In this document: positions 21,562-29,716 of the stretch, one piece after another
Layout: every line of letters begins with the position of its first letter
Numbering within the stretch: position 1 is the stretch's first letter
Assembly (NCBI RefSeq): GCF_963678635.1
Contig: NC_087064.1
Coordinates: 64,225,548-64,289,547 of the forward strand
DNA from: Symsagittifera roscoffensis
Lineage: Eukaryota > Xenacoelomorpha > Acoela > Convolutidae
Direction of reading: 5' to 3'
Length of the DNA stretch: 64,000 bases
Notes under the pieces: model-generated
The model's input: only the letters and a program-made list of their open reading frames with translations
Database searches by the model: none
Told to the model about the DNA's origin: nothing
Position numbers and translations under genes: made by a program

Positions 21562-22093
21562 TTGTTCCGACTTTCGATACGAAAGTAACGGAATATTTGT
21601 GCTCGGGGTGGGTTTTTTTCTTCAGACAAATTTCGACTTTTTAACTAGCCATTTTTGACGGAATTTTTAAAAATCATTCGAAAGGTATTGTTTTTCTGAG
21701 CTCAAATTTGAAAATATATTTAACCTGTGATTATTTTTCGTAAAGTTACGGGGGTTTAAAGATTGCCATTTTGGCCAATTCGGGACAATTAACGCGCGAT
21801 ATATTTCGCGCTATTAACGCGTAAGCGGAGAGTTAATCCGTCTTAGAAATCGTTCCAAATTGGTTAAAAGAAGCTTGTGCCATAATTTATTTGTTACAAG
21901 GAGCGAAATCTATCCTTTTGTATTTTGTATGGCGTGTGGGGGGATGATTTTCATTAAAAAAATTCAAATTTTAGAAGAAAAAAATTTTCATTTTGTTTTA
22001 TTTCATTGATTTTTTTAATGTTATTACTGCTCCACAAACCTTAAAAGGCAGTCGGAACATATAGGTCTTCGCCCTGATACGAGCAGTCTTGTT
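21562..22093 (+). mobile_element. Helentron-like repeat, array 1, first unit
   Basis: A well-preserved unit from TTGTTCCGACTTTCG to CAGTCTTGTT, with the GCGCGATATATTTCGCGC core and the CAGG(T)CTTCGCCCTG end hairpin. The 5' flank aligns with the empty site in duplication copy A near 17320. Confidence 0.8.
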
Positions 22094-22281
22094 AATTTTA
22101 AGCTCAAAATGAAGTATTTTGACATCCTAAACTAAAAAAGTGGATGGAAGTCTCAAAAAGTTCACTCAGAAACAAAAACGATACCGGGCACAAAACAATC
22201 CCCCTATTCATGACATGAATTGCCAGGAAGGGGGAAGTATACAAAATAGCTGGTAATTATTTAAATTAATTAGAATTGATT
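22094..22281 (+). other. Captured flank: 188 bp identical to the reverse complement of 43286-43473
   Basis: I compared the segment base by base with the reverse complement of the sequence beside array 2 and found no difference. It begins exactly at the 3' end of the preceding unit, where array 2 also ends. Duplication copy A has a diverged native homologue near 18650-18740, so 43286-43473 is the source and this is the transduced copy. Confidence 0.8.
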
Positions 22282-22400
22282 TAGAAATTTTTTTTTTGAT
22301 TTTGTTTGATTTCATTGAATTTTTAAATGTTATTACTGCTCCATAAACCTTAAAAGGCAGTCAGAGCATTCAGGGCTTCGCCCTGATACGAGCAGTCTTG
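22282..22400 (+). mobile_element. 3' terminal fragment of Helentron-like repeat
   Basis: Only the last 120 bases of a unit are present (TTATTACTGCTCCATAAACC, CAGTCAGAGCATTCAGG, end hairpin, CAGTCTTG). They supply a 3' end to the captured flank. Confidence 0.7.
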
Positions 22401-22934
22401 TTGTTCTGACTTTCGATACGAAAGTAACGGAATATTTGTGCTCGGGGTGGGTTTTTTTTCTTCCGACAAATGACTTTTTAACTAGCCATTTTTGACAGAA
22501 ATTTTTTATATCATTCAAAAGGTATTGTTGTCCTGAGCTTAAATTTGAAAAGATATTTCACCTGTGATCATTTTTCGTAAAGTTATGAGGGTTTAAAGAT
22601 CGCCATTTTAACCAATTTGGGACAATTAACGCGCGATATAATTCGCGCTATTAACGCGTAAGCGGAGATTTAATCCGTCTTATAAATCGTTCCAAATTGG
22701 TTAAACGAAGCTTATTTGCCATAATTGATTTGTTACAAGGAACGAAATCTCTCCTTTTGAACTTTATATGGCGTGTGGGGGGATGATTTTCATTAAAAAA
22801 TTTCAAATTTTTGAAAAAAAAAGTTTTCGTTTTATTTTATTTCAATTAATTTTTTTAATGTTATTACTGCTGCTCCATAACCTTAAAGGCAGTCGGAACA
22901 TTCAGGGCTTCGCCCTGATACGAGCAGTCTTGTT
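22401..22934 (+). mobile_element. Helentron-like repeat, array 1, last full unit
   Basis: It is joined head-to-tail to the preceding fragment at TTGTT. The unit is complete from TTGTTCTGACTTTCG to GCAGTCTTGTT. Confidence 0.8.
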
Positions 22935-23379
22935 ACTTTTGTTATTCCGTCATTAGGTTTGAGTCATAAGGATTTAAATTGCTGCTACGAAGTTCTCAGT
23001 TGAGAGAGTTTTCGTGGTTTCCAAGCTCTGTCAGACCAAGGAAGGAACAAATAAAACTTTGATTTGCAGTCTTTTTCTGCGCAAAATAGAATGTCCAATT
23101 CAAAATTTTTAAAAGGAAACGAATCTTTATGATGATTGCTGAGAAGCTATATCAGCCATAAACAAATTAAACCTTTACTGCAACAGAGCATTACAAAACT
23201 ATTTGGTGACGAATATGCCTCATAGGTTTCCTGAGCCCCAGATTATGAAGCTCCGTTTCAAAAATCCCTATGAATTCAGCGCCGTGTTGCATAGATTTGT
23301 GATGAGCTTGTTCGATGTTGTGTAGTTGATTTCTTTGTGTGCATGTGTTAATGGGGTACTTAATCTCAACTGGAAGTGA

Positions 23380-24265
23380 GAAATATCTGAGCCACCAAGT
23401 TTTGCTTTGCTTTCATTAACGGTAAATAAGGTATTCAATAATGTATTAAATAAGATACATGACGAAAACTAGAGCATTGGGATTATCGTTAAAAATGTTT
23501 CAGCTTACTCTCAGTTTTCAAGGTTTATAGGAAGTCTTTGTTTGAGTCGAAAAATGTCGGTGAAATAACTGTTTAACACGAAAACTAACACGAAATAAAC
23601 GAAACTTGTAGTAGAGAAATGACTAGATTTTTTTTGTAGGAGAAACAGTAGTTAACCCTTTTCATCTAGCGTGGGTATGTTGATTTTCGATTTTGACCTG
23701 TTAAGACGTTGAATTGTAGTTGAGTTGTCCTGTTGTGTAGCTATGACATCCTGGCGGCCTAGTTGATTTTAAATCTTTTCCAGTACAATTAAAATCTCAG
23801 GGGGTTGCAACCGAAAATACTTCACATCCCGTAGCTGAATAACTCTGGTAGCTTAAATTGCTAAATACTTCTTTCCTGGCATATGGTGCCTTTGTTGCGC
23901 GTTAGATATTTATAATTTTTACTAATTCTTTCGGATCAGTAAGGTTTTTGATTTTTCGGTTTAAGAATCCTTGCAGGTACTATTATTCTATCTGGTCAGA
24001 AATGAACTGAATTGATTTGAATCGAGCTTCCTTAGTAGTCAAACTAAAAGATGCGCACCAAAAAGATGCGCACAACAGCTCGCAATTCTAGCTTATATAT
24101 TCTTTCTTGTTTAAGTGGTTCAATCACAGATTTTTCTCAATCATATTTGAGGATTTTGCGGATTGGCTAGAAATATGGACGTATATGCATTGAGAAGCCT
24201 CAGTGTACACATAAAATTGAAAAGCCTTGTGTTTGTCGATAAGAACCACTGTAGTTTGACATTAT
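23380..24265 (-). pseudogene. Decayed BEL/Pao-type pol relic, copy B
   Basis: The minus strand reads WLRYFSLPVEIKYP near 23370-23410 and a heavily mutated KLQWF...LHVYTD-like region near 24150-24265, in the same order as copy A. The LTR element inserted a few bases beyond it. Confidence 0.4.
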
Positions 24266-24268
24266 TGT

Positions 24269-24272
24269 TTAC
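24269..24272. repeat. Target-site duplication, left (TTAC)
   Basis: TTAC directly precedes the 5' LTR and is repeated right after the 3' LTR (43168-43171). Four bases is usual for Ty3/Gypsy integrases. Confidence 0.85.
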
Positions 24273-24682
24273 TGGAACCTGATCTAAACTACATTTTATG
24301 ATTGGATAAATTAGATATTTTACCAATGTAAAGTATTTAATATTAACCAATCATGATCCATCTAACTAACAACCCACTTATTTGTAAGTGCTGAAGTTAC
24401 TTGTAATTTCAGCACCAGAGAGATTTGAATTTAACTTAGAAATTAGTTGGACTCTCCCGAGCACTTCAGCAGCCGCAATAAACCAGTATACCCTAGATCT
24501 ATTGAGCCTAGCAGAGACTAGTTAAACAACCTGAGACTAGATAGTATAAGAGTAAGATTAGGATCGGTATTAGACTAAGAAGTTGCACGAATCTATCCGG
24601 CCGAAAATAAGATAGCGTGACGAGCAGACGGTGTACCCTATCCGAAATTACTCTATGAGTTAACCAACTCGGTCCTAACTCA
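24273..24682 (+). repeat. 5' LTR of copy 2 (410 bp)
   Basis: TGGAACC...CTAACTCA. A poly(A) signal AATAAA lies at 24477-24482 and a 28-nt near-perfect hairpin at 24388-24415. It reads identical to the 3' LTR at 42758-43167. Confidence 0.95.
24388..24415 (+). promoter_or_regulatory. LTR stem-loop
   Basis: The outer arms GTGCTGAA and TTCAGCAC pair perfectly. Inside, TTAC pairs with GTAA around a two-base loop, with one G-T step between. It is present in all three LTRs (also 11377-11404 and 42873-42900). Lying about 60 bases upstream of AATAAA, it could act in transcription, packaging or poly(A) choice. Confidence 0.5.
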
Positions 24683-24684
24683 TC

Positions 24685-24702
24685 TGGTGCGACCATAAGT
24701 CT
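24685..24702 (+). promoter_or_regulatory. Primer-binding site (tRNA not identified)
   Basis: TGGTGCGACCATAAGTC lies two bases after the 5' LTR. TGG pairs with a tRNA CCA end, and the reverse complement of the extended segment contains GTTCGAGAC, as in a T-arm. I could not assign the tRNA confidently. Confidence 0.7.
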
Positions 24703-25914
24703 CGAACAAGACCTTAATAGCTTAGAATTAACCAAAATAGATTAGAAATTAGACAAAAACATTTAAAAAATGTTATACGACAATAATTTAATCGAAATGT
24801 CTCTACGACTCAATAGATCAGAGCCAATATTCCGAACCATAACAGAACTACCCGGAATTGGAAGAAGACCTCGAACCAGAGACGACATACGACAAAGTAG
24901 AAACTTGCCATATAGCTATATGATAGTTAGGCAAAAACCAGAACAAACTTTTATATTTAGAATACTACTGGCAATGAATTTAGATTTTCATTTGCAAACA
25001 TAAAACCTTGAAGTTAATCTTCAAAATCATTTCAGGCGCTAAACAAAATTATTAATATACAATAACGATTGATAAAAAGATCTAAGATCGTTTTCCTAAA
25101 ACTCTGCAGTAATATACAAAACATGTTTGAAAAATATTTATTGAAAAATAAAAATAAAAATTAGTAGCATGACAATAAATGATTAGTAATCATAAATCAT
25201 CCTGTTGTTCCAGCTCCATCACCTAAAACATAACAGCAATCATAAACCCACTAATATCATCAAAACACTAAATCTTTCCTTTACACACATTTAAAATTTT
25301 ATTAAAACTTAAATTCACTTAATTTTAAAACCAGATCTTAAATCATTTTCTACTTAATTAAATTTCAAATTTGATCATCAAGGCTTATCCTTGGATCAAA
25401 CAGAACAACTTTGTTCTCCCCCACCCACTTAATTAGTGTCTAACGACCTCAAACGTCGATTCACTACCCAACCCTTTCTAAAGACCTAAGACTAATAGAA
25501 ATTTTTAAACAAAACTAATCATTCAAATTAGGATAAACAGTGAAGAACTTCGGTTATTCATCCTTCACTTGACCCCCCCTCTTAACAGACCCAGGATAAA
25601 TCTTAGACTTAGTAAGTTTAAAATAGTATCTAACGAACTACTCGCGTTCTAATTATACCTGAACCTTGTGGATCGATTTACTATTCTCCAACCCTTGAAC
25701 ACAATCACTACCCCTAAGTAAGATTAAGTAAGTTAACACCTTAACTTATACTAGCCACGAGAAAGTAAAAAATCATTCTTCGGAATCGATATACTTTTCT
25801 CTCCAACCCTGAACAAACAGACCCAGGTTAAGCTAACCAAAAAATCGTAAGAACTAACAGTTTAAGAAAATAGAAACCATTTAACAACTTTTTGCATCCG
25901 TCATCCTAAACCTT
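24703..25914 (+). other. 5' leader of copy 2
   Basis: About 1.2 kb before the first substantial ORF. It holds a possible 77-codon leader ORF (24770-25003) and degenerate repeats: CGATTCACTA/CGATTTACTA/CGATATACTT, each followed by a CCAACCCT block, and ACAGACCCAGG twice. GTAAGT-type possible splice donors occur at 25612 and 25728. It probably carries packaging and splicing signals. Copy 1 cannot be used for comparison here. Confidence 0.5.
24770..25003 (+). CDS. Possible leader ORF, 77 aa
   Basis: This is the first ATG after the primer-binding site, preceded by an A-run. The product is Arg-rich in its first half (GIGRRPRTRDD) and has no recognised domain. It may be an upstream ORF that regulates translation, or the first exon of a spliced product such as ORF X. 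Coding is not supported by a second copy in this window. Confidence 0.3.
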   Translation: MLYDNNLIEMSLRLNRSEPIFRTITELPGIGRRPRTRDDIRQSRNLPYSYMIVRQKPEQTFIFRILLAMNLDFHLQT

Positions 25915-26382
25915 ATGTCATTTAAAAACCTAGGAAATAAACAAACAATCGTTTTACACAATTGTGAAATAGATAACAAAAAATACGACCTTGTAATCAC
26001 ACCTCATACACAAACAGTTGGATACATTCGAACAAAACGACAAACACTAAAAAGAAAAATAATAACGAAACAAAGACAAATAACACGAAAAAGATTTTCA
26101 AAAAATCGAAACGCATTTTCAGAATCAGAAACCAACAGTTTAGACGAACTTTACAAACTAAAAGAATCAATAGATAAAAATTGCCCACTTCACGATCAAT
26201 TATATTTTTCTGACTCAGAAACAACTTCAAATTCATCAAAAAGAGGAAAAAGAAGAATAAAAAAGCAGTATAAACACAAACCAGTACATTTATACAATTG
26301 CAATCAACCAATTCGACACATTAATAATTACATATTAACAGTCATCGAACGAAAAAATGAGCTCAACGCACACCCCAGGTGA
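25915..26382 (+). CDS. Small basic protein upstream of gag, 155 aa
   Basis: It starts at the only ATG upstream of gag giving a long frame. It overlaps the gag start by 26 bases in another frame. The product is strongly basic in two blocks (about residues 38-66, and KRGKRRIKKQYKHK near 110-123) with a Ser/Glu/Asp-rich stretch between them, like a nuclear or nucleic-acid-binding protein. No family is recognised. A splice-donor-like CCAG|GTGAAG at 26375-26384 spans its stop codon, so splicing there would remove the stop. Only one copy is available, so selection cannot be judged. Confidence 0.5.
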   Translation: MSFKNLGNKQTIVLHNCEIDNKKYDLVITPHTQTVGYIRTKRQTLKRKIITKQRQITRKRFSKNRNAFSESETNSLDELYKLKESIDKNCPLHDQLYFSDSETTSNSSKRGKRRIKKQYKHKPVHLYNCNQPIRHINNYILTVIERKNELNAHPR

Positions 26383-29300
26383 AGAAAGTCCAGATGATGA
26401 TGAAATCTTTCCTTTTATAGTAGATGCAACCACTGATAGAGGACAGCATATATTTTGCAAAAATTTACTATTAAATTTATTTGAACCCGGAATCAGTCCA
26501 TGTAAAACAGAGTTCCCAGATGTAAAAATCAAAAGACAAATCATAGACCACTACTTAAAAGATATATGCAACATAACACAACAGTATGGAATCTACTCCA
26601 TAGAATTCACCTCACCAAACCATAATAATAGAAAATATACAATTCAAACAGACGATCTTGATTTAGAATTTTCAAAAGTTTTTTCAGAATATATAAAAAG
26701 CATCCAATATAATAACTCACAAAGAGCAAACTCCATATTCACCAATGAAGTTTTCGCAATAATATATAGTTATATTTCGATATTAGAAAACGAAATCCCA
26801 ATAACAAATGTCTCACCGACAGAAACATCTAAACATTTAAGAGTACGACATGAAATCACACTACTCTCTAGTTATTTAAACATCATTAAAGAAAATTTCA
26901 CGAAAGACGACGTTTCACAACATACAAAACACGATCTACAAAAAATTTTGGCATGGTTCATAATAGATTATTTCACACACAATATTGATTTAATTGCACA
27001 AGCAAGAAAAAATTTTAGACCCCAAAACTCGAACGATGATACCGCTATCACAGAACAATCAGATTATGTTTGGGACCCCGAATGGTCTCATCCCGCATTT
27101 ATAAGCTTCCCACAATCAATCTCAAGTCAAGCAATAAGTACGATATCTTACATAAGAGATTATGTAAAAGTAATACCATTAACCATTGATGCAACACCAT
27201 TAAACTATAATACATTTTTGCCCGATACACAAAATAATAGTTTAAACTCTACAGTTATACACAATGAAAACCTCAATGGAACTAGGAATCTTACTCAACA
27301 AGATATCCAGACACCATCACACTTCATAAATGAAGAAATTGTACACACAACAACTACACAACAAAGTATTTCACCAATACGCCCAAATTTAACAACACCA
27401 AGAAATACAAATCCTTCACAAACACAGGTAACCTTACAATCAACCGTTAAACCTTCGGTTGCCCCTAAATATTCACATATGGATTACCAAACATACAGAC
27501 CCATGACAATACCATCAAAAACACGCAAAACATTCACTAGAAACAACTTTACAGACCATAATTATAATTATACACATCCATCAAAAACATATAATCAACC
27601 ACAAAGAAATTTTAACCAATATACAAGATCTCGAAATTGGGATAACCCAATGACCCAACCTAATTCAATAAATTTCCAAACAAATCCTCCACAGGATCAC
27701 AGTGAAAATTACCCATTTTTTCAACAAAATAAAAATAAAAAACAGACATCTTATCAAATGGATTATTTATCCTCAGATGATGATTTCTTACAACCAGATA
27801 TATTTGCAACAAATACTCAAGAATATCGTAGACAAGGAATACAGAGAACACGTACAAATCATAGAAATTTTTCTCCACAACCAATAGATGCACAACATCA
27901 ACAACCAATTCAACAACAAAATCTAATTAATACACAATCTTTTCAACCAATTCAACAACAAAATCAAATGACTGCACATTCGTATCAAGCATCACAAATG
28001 CAAAATGAAATACCACTCCCATATTATCTCCAACAACATGAAATAACAAGAAACCAACTTTCAAATTTTTCTCAAATGCCAAATGCAGCAGAATCATTAC
28101 AAATGACAATGAATCCATACCTTATGGGTGGATCATCAATAACATCAAACAAACCTTTAATGGTTTTCACAGGAACAGACCCTGAATACTCTGTAGAAGA
28201 TTATTTAAATGCAGTAACAGCAAACCTGATTTTAAATATTGGACCTGAACCAATTAATACGCCACTACATCAAAACTGGATACATCGACGCACAGCGTTA
28301 ATACAAACAACCTTAGATGGCGCAGCCCAAAAATGGTTTTCAGTACTACCTCTAGAAATAAAATCAAACTGGAAAAGGTTTACACAGGAATTTTCAAAAA
28401 TGTTTGACTCCGAAAGAAACAAACAACAACAAAGAGTTTTATGTAATGAAATTCGCAGATTACCAAACGAAACCATCAAGCAAATAGCAGTACGAATCGA
28501 AACACTAGTTCGAAAAGCATATTCATTAAATACACACGACTATAAAAACACAAAGATGACAGAAATCTTAATGATGACCTTAACACCACAATTAAGGAAA
28601 ATAGCAATAAAAAAGAGAGCATCCCATCCTTCTTCAATTCGAGAACCCGATTTAGATTTTCGAAAACTAGTAGACAAATTAGAACAAGCAGAAATCACGA
28701 TGAAACTAGAAGAAACGGAAAATCTGAAATTACAATACGTTAACAGAATTGAAACGACTCCCACTAATATTAATAATATACAGGAATCAGAGACAGACCT
28801 CGTTGAAAAAATCACTGAAATACTCAATATTTACGAAAAGAACCCAAACTTTAAAGGCAAACCATCTTTCAAAAAATGGTGTAATTATTGCCGACGATAC
28901 GGACATAGTATTTCCGAATGTAGACAAAAACAACAAGACAATCAAAATAAACCTCAAAAATATAAAGAACCAAATAAATCATTCTATCAATACATGAAAA
29001 AAGATCAAAATCTACCGAACAAAACAGTCTACAGCAACAACAGTTCAGGAAAACCACTCCCGAACAATACAAATTATACAAGAAATCAATCACCATATAA
29101 CACAAGTTATAGAGGAAGATCACCAGAACGAAGAAACACGAATAATTCATCACAAAATCACTACAATAGACCAAATAGTCGAAATAACTACTCCAGATCA
29201 AATTCAAATACACAACGATTTGTTTCTAGATCTAATTCCCAATCAAGAAATAACTACTATCCAAACAACCAATCACGAAATTCATCATACAATAGGAATA

Positions 29301-29581
29301 GAAACTACTCCTATAATCGAAATAGAAGTTATTCAAACAACCGAAACCAGAATTACCCGAACAATCGATCAAGGAATAACTCATATAATAGATCGAACTA
29401 TAACAGACCAAACAACAATTATCAAAACAGATCGCGAATTAATTCACAAAATCGACACTCAAGTTATAATAATCGTTATAGAAATTATTCCCAATCACCA
29501 CACCGGAATAATAATAACTATAATAATTCTAATAATCGCCACAGAAGTAGTACACCTAAACATCAAAGACAAATCAATTAA
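26357..29581 (+). CDS. gag: Gag polyprotein, 1074 aa, with CCHC zinc knuckle
   Basis: Residues 1 to about 590 are an unusually long N-terminal extension: a folded-looking first 220 residues, then Thr/Pro/Gln-rich sequence with QPIQQQN twice. About 600-745 matches the retrotransposon Gag capsid-type domain (FTGTDPEYSVEDYL, AQKWF, then an LPNETI..R.E block). The knuckle CNYCRRYGHSISEC at 842-855 is C-X2-C-X4-H-X4-C. The last 200 residues are an Arg/Ser/Asn/Tyr low-complexity tail, likely RNA-binding. Ordinary Gypsy Gags are about 300-500 aa. The stop (UAA) is the only stop between gag and pol, which share a frame. Confidence 0.92.
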   Translation: MSSTHTPGEESPDDDEIFPFIVDATTDRGQHIFCKNLLLNLFEPGISPCKTEFPDVKIKRQIIDHYLKDICNITQQYGIYSIEFTSPNHNNRKYTIQTDDLDLEFSKVFSEYIKSIQYNNSQRANSIFTNEVFAIIYSYISILENEIPITNVSPTETSKHLRVRHEITLLSSYLNIIKENFTKDDVSQHTKHDLQKILAWFIIDYFTHNIDLIAQARKNFRPQNSNDDTAITEQSDYVWDPEWSHPAFISFPQSISSQAISTISYIRDYVKVIPLTIDATPLNYNTFLPDTQNNSLNSTVIHNENLNGTRNLTQQDIQTPSHFINEEIVHTTTTQQSISPIRPNLTTPRNTNPSQTQVTLQSTVKPSVAPKYSHMDYQTYRPMTIPSKTRKTFTRNNFTDHNYNYTHPSKTYNQPQRNFNQYTRSRNWDNPMTQPNSINFQTNPPQDHSENYPFFQQNKNKKQTSYQMDYLSSDDDFLQPDIFATNTQEYRRQGIQRTRTNHRNFSPQPIDAQHQQPIQQQNLINTQSFQPIQQQNQMTAHSYQASQMQNEIPLPYYLQQHEITRNQLSNFSQMPNAAESLQMTMNPYLMGGSSITSNKPLMVFTGTDPEYSVEDYLNAVTANLILNIGPEPINTPLHQNWIHRRTALIQTTLDGAAQKWFSVLPLEIKSNWKRFTQEFSKMFDSERNKQQQRVLCNEIRRLPNETIKQIAVRIETLVRKAYSLNTHDYKNTKMTEILMMTLTPQLRKIAIKKRASHPSSIREPDLDFRKLVDKLEQAEITMKLEETENLKLQYVNRIETTPTNINNIQESETDLVEKITEILNIYEKNPNFKGKPSFKKWCNYCRRYGHSISECRQKQQDNQNKPQKYKEPNKSFYQYMKKDQNLPNKTVYSNNSSGKPLPNNTNYTRNQSPYNTSYRGRSPERRNTNNSSQNHYNRPNSRNNYSRSNSNTQRFVSRSNSQSRNNYYPNNQSRNSSYNRNRNYSYNRNRSYSNNRNQNYPNNRSRNNSYNRSNYNRPNNNYQNRSRINSQNRHSSYNNRYRNYSQSPHRNNNNYNNSNNRHRSSTPKHQRQIN

Positions 29582-29716
29582 GTACAATCTAACCCAGAAA
29601 CAACATCAGACCCTCCAGGTATTGATGACACAGTAACTGATACGTTACAACTCAATCAAATAAACTGTACATCATCAGATTCAGAAAGTGATACTGAAAA
29701 CACTCTTTCTATCAAT
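29579..29716 (+). promoter_or_regulatory. In-frame UAA gag-pol junction (candidate stop-codon readthrough)
   Basis: The gag stop UAA (29579-29581) is followed by 45 further codons without a stop, then the first pol Met, all in one frame. No frameshift is needed to fuse Gag and Pol. The sequence after the stop is GUACAAUCU. I see no strong slippery heptamer. Readthrough, as in gammaretroviruses, or reinitiation at 29717 are the options. Confidence 0.55.

Noticed and set aside
24685-24702. Assignment of the primer tRNA
   Set aside because: The reverse complement fits a T-arm only if one position is missing. No tRNA species could be named reliably.
24508-24735. 75-codon minus-strand frame across the 5' LTR end
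   Set aside because: It crosses the LTR/primer-site boundary, so it cannot exist in the 3' LTR. Chance frame.
29540-29600. Slippery heptamer for a gag-pol frameshift
   Set aside because: Gag and pol are in the same frame, so a frameshift would not produce the fusion, and no strong heptamer is visible near the stop.
29220-29636. 138-codon open frame overlapping the end of gag, Ile/Thr-rich
   Set aside because: It is the shifted reading of the Asn/Arg/Tyr low-complexity gag tail, has no features of its own, and pol lies in the gag frame, so it is not needed for a frameshift.
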